Positions 1 to 6,919 of a stretch of 9,711 bases of DNA are shown here, piece after piece. Positions within the stretch are counted from its first letter, which is position 1. Each line of letters starts with the position of its first letter. Below the pieces are notes generated by a model, which saw nothing but the letters and a program-made list of their open reading frames with translations, was not told the origin of the DNA and searched no databases. Source of the DNA: Bacteroidales bacterium (lineage in GTDB: Bacteria > Bacteroidota > Bacteroidia > Bacteroidales > JALTDM01); the NCBI GenBank assembly GCA_026996635.1, contig JALWKH010000397.1:1-9711 (forward strand). Reading direction: 5' to 3'. The position numbers and the translations under genes are program-made.

Positions 1-16
1 CTAATAAATTACACAA

Positions 17-847
17 ATGGATCAATACAGGTTTACAGGATACAGTTTATTACCGCCGATAGTAAAAAACTTGCTGATAATAAACACAATAATGTATTTT
101 ATCACTATCTACGCTTACTCTTCGCTAAACATAGACCTTACCAAAATGCTGGGGCTTCACAGCTTCGATTCCGAATACTTTAACATTTACCAATTTGTTA
201 CTTATATGTTTATGCACGGCAGTTTTTCCCACTTGTTTTTCAATATGTTTGCACTCTGGATGTTTGGTGCTGCCATTGAAAATTACTGGGGACCGAAACG
301 GTTTCTTTATTTCTATTTTATAGTGGGAATAAGTGCAGGACTTTTCAACGACCTTATAATGTGGATTTCGCACAAGGAAATGATTGCCGCATATAATGCT
401 TTTGCCGCTTCACCCGACCCAAAAACATTTATGCACCTTGTAAAAGAATATTTCCCCGAATACATAAAACCCGTTTCAGACTGGATTTACCAATGGGATT
501 TGCATCCAAACAGTACTGTACTTGCACAACAAGCAATTGATTTTCTCGGCAAAGAAATTTACAAAATCATCAATGTGCCTATGGTGGGGGCTTCGGGGGC
601 AATCTTCGGACTTCTGCTGGCTTTCGGGATGCTGTTCCCCAATGCACTTATCTACATTTACTTCCTTTTCCCGATGAAAGCCAAGTACTTTGTTCTCATA
701 TACGGTGCAATGGAATTGTTTTTGGGAGTAATGAACGAACCCGGAGACAATGTTGCACATTTTGCCCATCTCGGTGGTATGATTTTTGGTTTTATCCTGA
801 TAAAATATTGGCAAAAGAAAGACAGGGACAAATACTTTTACAGCTAA
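17..847 (+). CDS. Rhomboid-family intramembrane serine protease (first of a tandem pair)
   Basis: This is a polytopic inner-membrane protease predicted to cleave transmembrane segments of other proteins; its substrate is unknown. The 276 residues contain the rhomboid core. HGSFSHLFFN at 67-76 supplies His72 and Asn76, the oxyanion-side pair equivalent to GlpG His150/Asn154. GASG at 191-194 gives catalytic Ser193. AHLGG at 250-254 gives catalytic His251, and a GxxxG (254-258) lies in the last helix. Hydrophobic helices lie near 18-36, 60-84, 97-117, 188-207, 209-237 and 246-264. About 70 polar residues (118-187) separate helices 3 and 4, which by rhomboid topology is a periplasmic loop beside the active site. 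The ATG at 17 is the only reasonable start because an in-frame TAA lies at 5-7. No Shine-Dalgarno is visible. It is the first gene visible of a unit with the next two; whether the operon begins earlier cannot be seen. Confidence 0.93.
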   Translation: MDQYRFTGYSLLPPIVKNLLIINTIMYFITIYAYSSLNIDLTKMLGLHSFDSEYFNIYQFVTYMFMHGSFSHLFFNMFALWMFGAAIENYWGPKRFLYFYFIVGISAGLFNDLIMWISHKEMIAAYNAFAASPDPKTFMHLVKEYFPEYIKPVSDWIYQWDLHPNSTVLAQQAIDFLGKEIYKIINVPMVGASGAIFGLLLAFGMLFPNALIYIYFLFPMKAKYFVLIYGAMELFLGVMNEPGDNVAHFAHLGGMIFGFILIKYWQKKDRDKYFYS

Positions 848-853
848 AGGAGG
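846..853 (+). promoter_or_regulatory. Strong Shine-Dalgarno for the second rhomboid gene
   Basis: AAAGGAGG ends 7 bases before the ATG at 861 and begins within the stop codon of the first rhomboid (TAA, 845-847). It is close to the perfect anti-SD complement. Bacteroidota genes usually lack such a site, so it stands out. It fixes the start of the second gene and suggests translation close behind termination of the first. Confidence 0.8.
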
Positions 854-860
854 ATAAAAT

Positions 861-1730
861 ATGCCGGGAATTTTCGGAGAAATACATTACAAATTCAAAT
901 ACGGTTCGGTCTTAACCAAAATAATTTTCATAAACATAGGTGTTTTTCTGGTAATCAAACTTGCAGACTTGTTTTCTTTTTTGTCGGGCGGAATACCGTT
1001 GAGCTACTACCTGATTGACATTTTGGCACTGCATTCAAACATTGCTTATTTGATTTTCCACCCGTGGCAAGTTTTCACATATATGTTCCTGCACGAGGGT
1101 TTGTGGCATCTTGTATTCAATATGCTTTGGCTCTATTGGTTCGGAGTTATCTTTTTGAACTTCCTCGATTCGGGAAAATTTTTGAGGGTTTACATTCTCG
1201 GAGGGCTTGCAGGAGGACTTTTATACATTCTTGCATACAATATTTTTCCTGTATTTTCGCACACAGATGCAATTGCACTCGGAGCTTCCGCTTCGGTAAT
1301 GGCTGTGGTTATAGCAATTAGCGTTTATGTGCCCGACTATGTGATTTACCTGTTGTTTTTAGGTCCGGTAAGGCTTAAATACATTGCACTTGCCACAGTA
1401 GTGTTGGACATAATAAGTATATCTGGAGGTAATGCAGGCGGACACATTGCCCACTTGGGCGGAGCATTGTTCGGATATTTGTTTGCAGTGGAAATAAAAA
1501 GAGGAAAAGACATCACAGGATTTTTGAAATTCGAAAAACGCAAACCGAAAAGCAATTTCAGGGTAACAAAAAGCCGCTACCGCACACGCAGCGATTGGGA
1601 ATACAATGCAATGAAAAAACAAGACAACGAAAGGCTTGATAAGATTCTCGATAAAATAGCAAAAAACGGATATGACAGTTTGACAGAAGAAGAAAAGAAA
1701 TTTTTGTTCGACTCATCAAAAAGAAGCTGA
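861..1730 (+). CDS. Rhomboid-family intramembrane serine protease with C-terminal DUF6576-like tail (second of a tandem pair)
   Basis: This is a second inner-membrane rhomboid, 289 residues, clearly paralogous in layout but not a close copy of the first. Key residues are His83 and Asn87 in WHLVFN, Ser143 in GASAS, and His198 in HIAHLGG, followed by GxxxG at 201-205. The serine motif is GASA rather than GASG, so the Gly after the nucleophile is replaced by Ala144. The dyad and oxyanion residues are intact, so activity remains likely. There is no long insert between helices 3 and 4, unlike the first copy. From about 211 the chain is a basic, cytoplasmic tail ending in a short helical module (about 258-289, containing LTEEEKKFLF) that resembles DUF6576, a domain found at the C-terminus of Bacteroidota rhomboids. 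The start is fixed by the AGGAGG 7 bases upstream. The gap from the preceding gene is 13 bases and to the next gene 5 bases. Confidence 0.92.
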   Translation: MPGIFGEIHYKFKYGSVLTKIIFINIGVFLVIKLADLFSFLSGGIPLSYYLIDILALHSNIAYLIFHPWQVFTYMFLHEGLWHLVFNMLWLYWFGVIFLNFLDSGKFLRVYILGGLAGGLLYILAYNIFPVFSHTDAIALGASASVMAVVIAISVYVPDYVIYLLFLGPVRLKYIALATVVLDIISISGGNAGGHIAHLGGALFGYLFAVEIKRGKDITGFLKFEKRKPKSNFRVTKSRYRTRSDWEYNAMKKQDNERLDKILDKIAKNGYDSLTEEEKKFLFDSSKRS

Positions 1731-1735
1731 AAAAC

Positions 1736-2827
1736 TTGAAAAGAGGTATCACATATAAAATTTTGTGGGGCATTACATTTTTTATCTCTTTGCTTTTACT
1801 GATAATTTACTTGAATCCGTTTATATCGCCCCGTGTTTTCGTTTTGCCTTCCATTCTGAATTTGCTGTATTTGCCGCTATTGGCATTTTTACTCATAACA
1901 ACCGCAATTGCAACCTTGCTTAAGTACAAAAAAATAGTGCTTTTCTCCTTGCTGATTTTAATAGCAGGCATAAACCACCACATACACACTTTCAGCATAA
2001 AATCACCGGAATGCGAAGAGGACGGCAAGCCTTCAATCAGACTTATGACTTACAATGTAAAAGTTTTCAACTTGTACAACTGGATAAAAAATGTGCAATA
2101 CAAAAAAAATATTATTCACCTGATAGACAGCCTAAAACCCGATATACTTTGCATACAGGAATATGTTTATGACGACAGGAAAGTATTTGACACCAGAGAT
2201 ACGATAATAAACCTACTGAAGTATAAATATTACTCGGAAACATTTTTGCGGCACAACAAGTATTTTCATTTCGGAATGGCATTGTTTTCCCGCTACCCGG
2301 TAATTGACACAAAAAAAATTGTTTTTAACTCATCACTAAATTTCGTCACACAACACAAAATTGTGTTGCCCGGACAAGACACGGTTTGCCTGTTCAATGT
2401 ACATTTTCAATCAATAAGATTTTCTACGGACGAATACAAATATCTTGACAGCCTCAAGAAAAACATTGAAGAAAACAAGATTAGCAAATTTTTTCCCATC
2501 ACTGACAAAATCATAAAAGCCAACCGTATGCGTGCAATGCAAGCGGACAGCATCGCAAAACTTATTGACAAATGCCGGTACAAAACAATCTTATGCGGCG
2601 ACTTCAACGACATACCTTGTTCATATCCGTACAATCTGTTCAGCAAAAAAATGAAAGATGCTTTTCTTTACGGCGGCACCGGGCTCGGTGCTACTTTCAA
2701 CCGCTTTTTTATACCTTACAGGATAGACTTTGCCTTTTTGCCAAAAGATTTTGATGTGTGCAATGCCGAGGTTATAAGGAAATCGTATTCCGATCACTAC
2801 CCGCTCGTTGTAGATTTCAAGCCATAA
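1736..2827 (+). CDS. Membrane-anchored endonuclease/exonuclease/phosphatase (EEP) family protein
   Basis: This is a metal-dependent phosphodiesterase-fold protein of 363 residues; members cut DNA, RNA, phospholipids or inositol phosphates, and the substrate here is not predictable. Three hydrophobic segments come first (about 8-28, 36-60, 66-82), with KYKK at 63-66 between the second and third. This predicts the catalytic domain (from about 98) on the periplasmic face. All EEP motifs are visible: Asn107 in TYNVK, Glu142 in CIQEY, SRYP 185-188, NVHFQS 221-226, GDFND 288-292 (Asp289, Asn291), RID 329-331 and SDHYP 352-356. The start appears to be TTG at 1736, 5 bases after the stop of the preceding rhomboid: the first in-frame ATG is at residue 104, inside the catalytic core, and would delete the membrane anchor. 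It is the last gene of the rhomboid unit. I recall the rhomboid-rhomboid-EEP order from other Bacteroidota, but could not check this. Confidence 0.87.
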   Translation: MKRGITYKILWGITFFISLLLLIIYLNPFISPRVFVLPSILNLLYLPLLAFLLITTAIATLLKYKKIVLFSLLILIAGINHHIHTFSIKSPECEEDGKPSIRLMTYNVKVFNLYNWIKNVQYKKNIIHLIDSLKPDILCIQEYVYDDRKVFDTRDTIINLLKYKYYSETFLRHNKYFHFGMALFSRYPVIDTKKIVFNSSLNFVTQHKIVLPGQDTVCLFNVHFQSIRFSTDEYKYLDSLKKNIEENKISKFFPITDKIIKANRMRAMQADSIAKLIDKCRYKTILCGDFNDIPCSYPYNLFSKKMKDAFLYGGTGLGATFNRFFIPYRIDFAFLPKDFDVCNAEVIRKSYSDHYPLVVDFKP

Positions 2828-2852
2828 AAAAAGCCGCCACAAAGGACGGCTT
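2826..2852 (-). terminator. Rho-independent terminator of the dihydroorotate dehydrogenase-like gene
   Basis: Arms 2831-2838 (AAGCCGCC) and 2844-2852 (GGACGGCTT) pair around a 5-base loop, with one unpaired A at 2846. Read on the minus strand the hairpin is followed by a run of seven T (complement of 2826-2832), 27 bases beyond the stop at 2879. On the plus strand, for the EEP gene ending at 2827, no T run follows, so termination there would be weaker. Confidence 0.75.
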
Positions 2853-2878
2853 CACAATAATCAAAAAAATTTATGATA

Positions 2879-3877
2879 TTAAATGATATCTTCGTCAAAA
2901 TCACCGAAGTAACGCATAAACTGTGCTCTTTCGTACATAGCCGGATTTTTGGCTTTTTGCTTGCTGGCAACACCTTTCATATCTTCGATGGTTTCGTAAC
3001 CGTTTTCTGCCATATAGTTTTCAAGGTCGTTAATCATTTCTTTGATAACCTTCGGTCCGTTTTTGTAAATGGTAGAAACGATTTCCACAGCATCGGCACC
3101 TGCAAGTATCATTTTGATAAGACCGTTACCGTCGTGGATACCTGTTGTTGCAGCCAAAGAGCTTTTTACCCTGCCGTAAGAAATTCCTACCCAACGCAAC
3201 GGAGTAAGGATTTCGTCTGGAGTACTGAAAATCTTTGCATTTACGATTTTCTTTTCTTTTATGTCAATGTCAGGATTGTAGAACCTGTTGAAAAGAACAA
3301 GACCGTCTGCTTTTTCTGAAAGGTCAATTATCATTTTGCCCAAGTTTGAGAAGTAGTAGCTCATTTTAACTACAACGGGTATGTTTATTTGGGCTTTTAC
3401 TTTTTCTACGATTTCAAAATATGTTTTTTCCATATCGGTGCAAGACTTTGTCAAGTCGCTAGGAAGGATAAAAATGTTAAGTTCCAAAGCATCTGCACCT
3501 GCTTCTTCTATTTTTTTGGTGAAGTATGCCCATTCGTGAGTGCTTACACAGTTCACACTGGCAATAATCGGGATATTAACTTCTTGTTTTGCTGCTTTGA
3601 TAAGGTCGATATACTTGGTAATGTTATCTTGTTTGAGTTTATAGTCGAAGTAATCCAGAAATTCGTTGTCATATCCGTACTCTTCGGCTTCCTTCATAAA
3701 GTTGTTAAATTCAAAAATAATTTCTTCTTCAAAGATTGATTTGAGAACAATAGCACCGGCTCCGTTTTCTTCAAAAGTTTTGAAATGTTTTGTGTCACCT
3801 GTAATTCCTGAAGCACCTATTATGATAGGGCTTTTTAATGTTAAACCTGCGAATTTTGTTGTTATGTTAGTTTTCAT
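2879..3877 (-). CDS. Dihydroorotate dehydrogenase-like flavoprotein (not a canonical PyrD)
   Basis: A cytoplasmic TIM-barrel protein of 332 residues, predicted to bind FMN. It matches the class-1-like 'dihydroorotate dehydrogenase-like' subfamily in overall wording: FAGLTLKSPIIIGASG near the start, SVNC 107-110, ALELNI 130-135, VVVKMS 168-173, DGLVLFNRFY 191-200, PLRWVGISYGRVKSSLAA 226-243, and a phosphate-binding stretch at 244-268 (GIHDGNG, ILAGADAVEIVS). In true class 1 enzymes the strand after ELN carries the catalytic cysteine (consensus LNLSCPN). Here the same place reads LNIFILPSD, with no cysteine. Pyrimidine synthesis is therefore not a safe call, and the substrate is unknown. It is encoded alone on this strand, with a -7 box 29 bases upstream of the ATG and a terminator beyond the stop. 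The start ATG at 3877 fits the family N-terminus. Confidence 0.88.
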   Translation of the reverse strand: MKTNITTKFAGLTLKSPIIIGASGITGDTKHFKTFEENGAGAIVLKSIFEEEIIFEFNNFMKEAEEYGYDNEFLDYFDYKLKQDNITKYIDLIKAAKQEVNIPIIASVNCVSTHEWAYFTKKIEEAGADALELNIFILPSDLTKSCTDMEKTYFEIVEKVKAQINIPVVVKMSYYFSNLGKMIIDLSEKADGLVLFNRFYNPDIDIKEKKIVNAKIFSTPDEILTPLRWVGISYGRVKSSLAATTGIHDGNGLIKMILAGADAVEIVSTIYKNGPKVIKEMINDLENYMAENGYETIEDMKGVASKQKAKNPAMYERAQFMRYFGDFDEDII

Positions 3878-3905
3878 GCTTAAATAATTTTTTTAGTTTT
3901 TTATG

Positions 3906-3913
3906 CAAATATA
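3906..3913 (-). promoter_or_regulatory. Bacteroidota -7 promoter box for the dihydroorotate dehydrogenase-like gene
   Basis: Minus-strand TATATTTG matches TAnnTTTG exactly. It lies 28 bases before the ATG at 3877, giving an A-rich leader of roughly 20 bases. No convincing -33 TTTG is seen at the expected spacing. Confidence 0.55.
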
Positions 3914-3929
3914 AGGAATGCCCTTTCTT

Positions 3930-3962
3930 AAAAATTGATTTTTATTATGTTTTACAACATAA
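3930..3962 (-). terminator. Weak A+T-rich inverted repeats downstream of tRNA-Ala, possible terminator
   Basis: Two inverted repeats lie side by side. TTATGTT/AACATAA (arms 3945-3951 and 3956-3962) has a 4-base loop. AAAAAT/ATTTTT (arms 3930-3935 and 3938-3943) follows on the minus strand and ends in a T run. Together they could end tRNA transcription 15 bases past its 3' end, but the stems are A/T pairs almost throughout. The first repeat could equally be an operator upstream of the flavoprotein promoter. Confidence 0.3.
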
Positions 3963-3976
3963 AAGAACAACCCTTG

Positions 3977-4050
3977 TGGAGCATAGCGGATTCGAACCGC
4001 TGACCTCTTGACTGCCAGTCAAGCGCTCTAGCCAACTGAGCTAATGCCCC
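3977..4050 (-). tRNA. tRNA-Ala (anticodon GGC)
   Basis: A complete 74-base cloverleaf can be drawn on the minus strand. The acceptor arm GGGGCAT pairs with ATGCTCC and includes the G3:U70 wobble that marks alanine tRNAs. The D arm is GCTC/GAGC, and the anticodon stem CTTGA/TCAAG encloses the loop CTGGCAG with anticodon GGC, reading GCC and GCU. The variable loop is AGGTC, and the T arm AGCGG/CCGCT encloses TTCGAAT. The discriminator is A. CCA is not encoded, so it must be added after transcription. It stands alone, outside an rRNA operon. Confidence 0.97.
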
Positions 4051-4072
4051 TTGTGTTTATACACTATGCGGA

Positions 4073-4080
4073 CAAATTTA
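4073..4080 (-). promoter_or_regulatory. -7 promoter box for tRNA-Ala
   Basis: Minus-strand TAAATTTG fits TAnnTTTG and lies 22 bases before the mature 5' end at 4050, leaving a precursor leader of about 15 bases. No clear -33 element is visible. Confidence 0.5.
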
Positions 4081-4219
4081 ATACTTTTTTGAAATAAAAC
4101 GGCAGTTGTAAAACTTTTTTAATCCTAAAAAAACATAACACAAACACCCGACAACTAATAAATAACTTTCTTAATCTGCTTTAACATTAAAACGTAGATA
4201 AATAGAAACGAAAAAATAT

Positions 4220-4531
4220 TCACGCCAGATTTTTCACTATTTCCGCTATTTCCTTCTCTGTTCGCCAATTGCGGTATTCGTTCCAAGCCTCTTTTAATTC
4301 TTTAATAAACGAACTGAATTGCCTTTCATTGAATATTTTAATCTTGATTTTCGGATGATGGGCAATAACTTCTTCATAATCCGACACCTCCGAAACTTCT
4401 TTGTAAAATTCAGTACCACGAAGCAGTTCAATTACCACAATAAAATAATCTACATCTTCTTTCCACCATTTAATATATTTGATGTTACTCAAGTCAATGA
4501 GGTAATCATTAATTTCAATTATGCTGTCCAT
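4220..4531 (-). CDS. Small protein of unknown function (103 aa)
   Basis: I do not recognise this family. The 103-residue product has no signal peptide, membrane helix or cysteine and should be cytoplasmic. It starts with alternating polar and hydrophobic residues that suggest beta strands (INDYLIDLSNIKYIKWW, then DYFIVVIEL) and ends in a charged, probably helical segment (about 68-103: a lysine- and glutamate-rich stretch with EAWNEYRNWR in the middle). It is believed to be a real gene because its composition is protein-like throughout, it has an ATG start at 4531, and a TAnnTTTG box lies 25 bases upstream. It is transcribed towards the tRNA, with about 170 bases between them, and divergently from the DUF5916 gene. 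Tryptophan is frequent for its size (four residues). Confidence 0.7.
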   Translation of the reverse strand: MDSIIEINDYLIDLSNIKYIKWWKEDVDYFIVVIELLRGTEFYKEVSEVSDYEEVIAHHPKIKIKIFNERQFSSFIKELKEAWNEYRNWRTEKEIAEIVKNLA

Positions 4532-4556
4532 AATTTATGTTTTAAAGTTACAATAG

Positions 4557-4564
4557 CAAAGATA
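4557..4564 (-). promoter_or_regulatory. -7 promoter box for the 103-residue protein gene
   Basis: Minus-strand TATCTTTG matches TAnnTTTG and lies 25 bases before the ATG at 4531. A TTTG at 4579-4582 (minus) lies only 14 bases further upstream, which is shorter than the usual 19-21 base spacer, so the -33 assignment is doubtful. Confidence 0.5.
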
Positions 4565-4667
4565 AAAGCCGGTAGCGACAAACTGCGTCGTTGTGTTTTA
4601 TTTTTGGAAATTTATAACCACATTCTGCAAACATTAAGAAAACAGTCCCGCTATAAGACTATTATTG

Positions 4668-4675
4668 TATTTTTG
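4668..4675 (+). promoter_or_regulatory. -7 promoter box for the DUF5916 gene
   Basis: TATTTTTG matches TAnnTTTG and ends 16 bases before the ATG at 4692. Transcription would start about 10 bases before that ATG, inside the longer reading frame that opens at TTG 4665. This rules against the longer start. Confidence 0.5.
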
Positions 4676-4691
4676 CCACAAAATACGGGTT

Positions 4692-6842
4692 ATGAAAAGA
4701 ATTATCTCGTTTGTTTTATCAATGCTGCCTTTTATCGTGTTTGCTCAACACTCCGAACCATCGACAATAGAAGCAAAATTTATTACAGATAAAATAAATT
4801 TCGACGGTAAATTAAATGAACCTGCTTGGCAAACCGCACAACACATATCAAACTTTACGCAAAGGGAACTTAATTACGGACAACCCGTTACCGAACGAAC
4901 AGAGATAGCTGTTTTATACGATAAATCAGGTCTTTATTTCGGTGTTTGGTGCTATCAAAAAGACCCGTCCGAAATAGTAGCCAAGAGCCTGAATGTAGAT
5001 TTCAATTATTGGTCGGAAGACAATTTCCAAATAATGATTAGCCCTTTTAATGACAACAAAAACGGATACCTTTTTGTAATAAATCCGAACGGAGCCAGGG
5101 CAGACTTGCAAATATACGGTGGTGAAGATGCCAACAAGGACTGGAACGGTGTATGGGACGCACGTACACAAATAACGAATAAAGGTTGGTTTGCCGAAGT
5201 TTTTATTCCGTTCAACACATTGCAATTTAAGTCGGGCAATGACTTGGAATGGGCAGTGAATTTTGAAAGGGATATAATGGCAGAAAACGAGCAAGCACTT
5301 TGGCAAGGTTGGTCGCGCGACAATTCCATTTGGTCAGTGGTAAATGCCGGAAAGCTAACAGGACTCAAAGGAATTTCTTATTCCCACAGGTTTGAATTTA
5401 AACCGTATGTTTTGTCGGGATTGCAATACGACAGGGATGAAGGCAGATCTCCCGTGCTGAAAGGCGGCGGTGACTTGAATATAAACTTGACACCGACACT
5501 TAAATTGAATCTTACTACATATACGGATTTTGCACAAGTGGAAGTTGACCGCATTCCCGTAAACTTATCCCGGTTTAATGTTTACTATCCCGAAAAAAGG
5601 CAATTCTTTTTGGAAGGAGAAAATTACTTTTCGTACTATTTAGGAGACAGGAATATGGCATTTTATACCCGCCAAATAGGAATAGAAGGTAATACACAAG
5701 TGCCTATTATCGGTGGGGCACGGCTTTTCGGCAAGGTTGGAAAAAACGACATCGGATTCCTAAATATGCAAGAGCAGAAATTCGACACATTACCGTCAAC
5801 AAATAATACAGTGTTCAGGTATAAAAGGGAAATAGGAAAGCAATCTTATGTCGGTGGAATTTTTACAAATAAACTTGCCAATAACACTTCCGGTCAAACC
5901 ATAGGTTTAGATGCTGCATACATCACATCATCGTTTATGAAAAACAAAAACCTCGTTTTATCCGGCAAGGTAACCACGACCACAAAAGATTTTTCATTAC
6001 AAAAAAATGCTCTCTCTTATTATTTTTACGCAGACTATCCTAATGATTTGATTGATAACTATATGGCAGTGGGAAGTATGCAAAAGGATTTTGACCCGGA
6101 ATTGGGTTATATCAGGAGAACAAACTACGACTCTTATGCGTGGTTTTTCAGAATTATGCCACGCGTACTGCAAAAATACGGAGTAAAAAGGTTGCTCCTA
6201 AAGCCGTGGGGATTTATTGCATACTTTACGCATACAACAGGCGAATTGGAAACTTTTTATAATGAAACAAGACCGTTGGGAGCAGTGTTCAAGTCGGGTG
6301 AAAGGTTTGAAATAAATTTTATTCAAAATTATGATCGTACCGAATATGATTTTCCGCTAAGTGACGATGTTGTGGTACCTGCCGGGAAGTATATGATGTA
6401 TTCATACGAATTCCAGTTTGAAACCTTCAAAGCACGACCCGTATGGGCGGAATTGTTGTACAACACGGGAGATTTTTATGGCGGTCATAAAAACACATTT
6501 GAAAGCTCGGTGGGTATAAATGTCAATAAACACCTGAATTTGCAAGAAGAATACACATACAATTATGTAAAACTGCCACAGGGAACGGTAATTACACACG
6601 AAGTGGCATCATATCTCAATTTTGCATTCAACACAAAACTTAATTTGTCGGTTTTTGCACAATACAACAGCTTGGAAGAAATTATGTTGTATAATATCAG
6701 ATTACACTGGATTCCGAAAATAGGTTCCGACTTTTATTTGGTTTACAATATAGGCTACAACGAACCCATACACCAAATAGAATATCTTAAGCCACAGACA
6801 ACTACAGGTGTGGCAAAGCTTGTTTACAGAATTACATTTTAA
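4692..6842 (+). CDS. CBM9-like / DUF5916 outer-membrane protein
   Basis: The product has 716 residues. A Sec signal peptide (residues 1-18: KR, then a hydrophobic stretch ending VFA before QH) directs export. A domain resembling carbohydrate-binding module family 9 follows at about 30-220 (INFDGKLNEPAW 35-46, then WSEDNFQIMISPFND 107-121 and WFAEVFIPF 166-174). The rest (about 232-716) matches DUF5916, including the hallmark YPEKRQFFLEGENYF at 299-313. It is rich in alternating beta strands and ends in Phe, as expected of an outer-membrane beta-barrel. The likely role is surface binding or passage of a glycan or other ligand; no enzyme motif is seen and the ligand is unknown. The ATG at 4692 is preferred over the upstream TTG at 4665 because the signal peptide begins here and a promoter box lies between them. 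No terminator is visible before the downstream hydrolase gene. Confidence 0.88.
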   Translation: MKRIISFVLSMLPFIVFAQHSEPSTIEAKFITDKINFDGKLNEPAWQTAQHISNFTQRELNYGQPVTERTEIAVLYDKSGLYFGVWCYQKDPSEIVAKSLNVDFNYWSEDNFQIMISPFNDNKNGYLFVINPNGARADLQIYGGEDANKDWNGVWDARTQITNKGWFAEVFIPFNTLQFKSGNDLEWAVNFERDIMAENEQALWQGWSRDNSIWSVVNAGKLTGLKGISYSHRFEFKPYVLSGLQYDRDEGRSPVLKGGGDLNINLTPTLKLNLTTYTDFAQVEVDRIPVNLSRFNVYYPEKRQFFLEGENYFSYYLGDRNMAFYTRQIGIEGNTQVPIIGGARLFGKVGKNDIGFLNMQEQKFDTLPSTNNTVFRYKREIGKQSYVGGIFTNKLANNTSGQTIGLDAAYITSSFMKNKNLVLSGKVTTTTKDFSLQKNALSYYFYADYPNDLIDNYMAVGSMQKDFDPELGYIRRTNYDSYAWFFRIMPRVLQKYGVKRLLLKPWGFIAYFTHTTGELETFYNETRPLGAVFKSGERFEINFIQNYDRTEYDFPLSDDVVVPAGKYMMYSYEFQFETFKARPVWAELLYNTGDFYGGHKNTFESSVGINVNKHLNLQEEYTYNYVKLPQGTVITHEVASYLNFAFNTKLNLSVFAQYNSLEEIMLYNIRLHWIPKIGSDFYLVYNIGYNEPIHQIEYLKPQTTTGVAKLVYRITF

Positions 6843-6919
6843 TCAAGTTCTACAACGGTTTTGTCAAAAAAATTGCAAAACTACCTGTCAGTTAAAAACA
6901 TACCAGTAGAAAAAATTAT

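Noticed and set aside
17..1730. Recent duplication of the rhomboid gene
   Set aside because: The two proteins share the fold and active-site motifs but differ nearly everywhere else, including the insert and the C-terminal tail. This is an old pair, not a recent repeat.
2873..3319. 148-residue open frame on the plus strand
   Set aside because: Antisense to the flavoprotein gene. The Phe, Val and Cys excess is typical of a mirrored coding frame. The same applies to the frame at 3389-3739.
2879..3877. Assignment as pyrD or as preA
   Set aside because: The catalytic cysteine motif of class 1 PyrD is absent. There is no ferredoxin-type iron-sulfur domain or preT neighbour to support PreA.
4081..4219. 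Small RNA or riboswitch between the tRNA and the 103-residue gene
   Set aside because: The stretch is A+T-rich, with only short, scattered complementary words (for example AGTTGT and ACAACT). No stable structure, promoter box or known aptamer core is seen.
4665..4691. Nine extra N-terminal codons of the DUF5916 protein from TTG 4665
   Set aside because: The extension (Met-Tyr-Phe-Cys-His and so on) would precede a normal signal peptide, and a -7 box lies inside it. ATG 4692 is better.
4319..4792. 157-residue open frame on the plus strand
   Set aside because: It runs antisense to the 103-residue gene, spans the divergent promoter region and enters the DUF5916 signal peptide in another frame. 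Its translation shows no domain or sensible composition.
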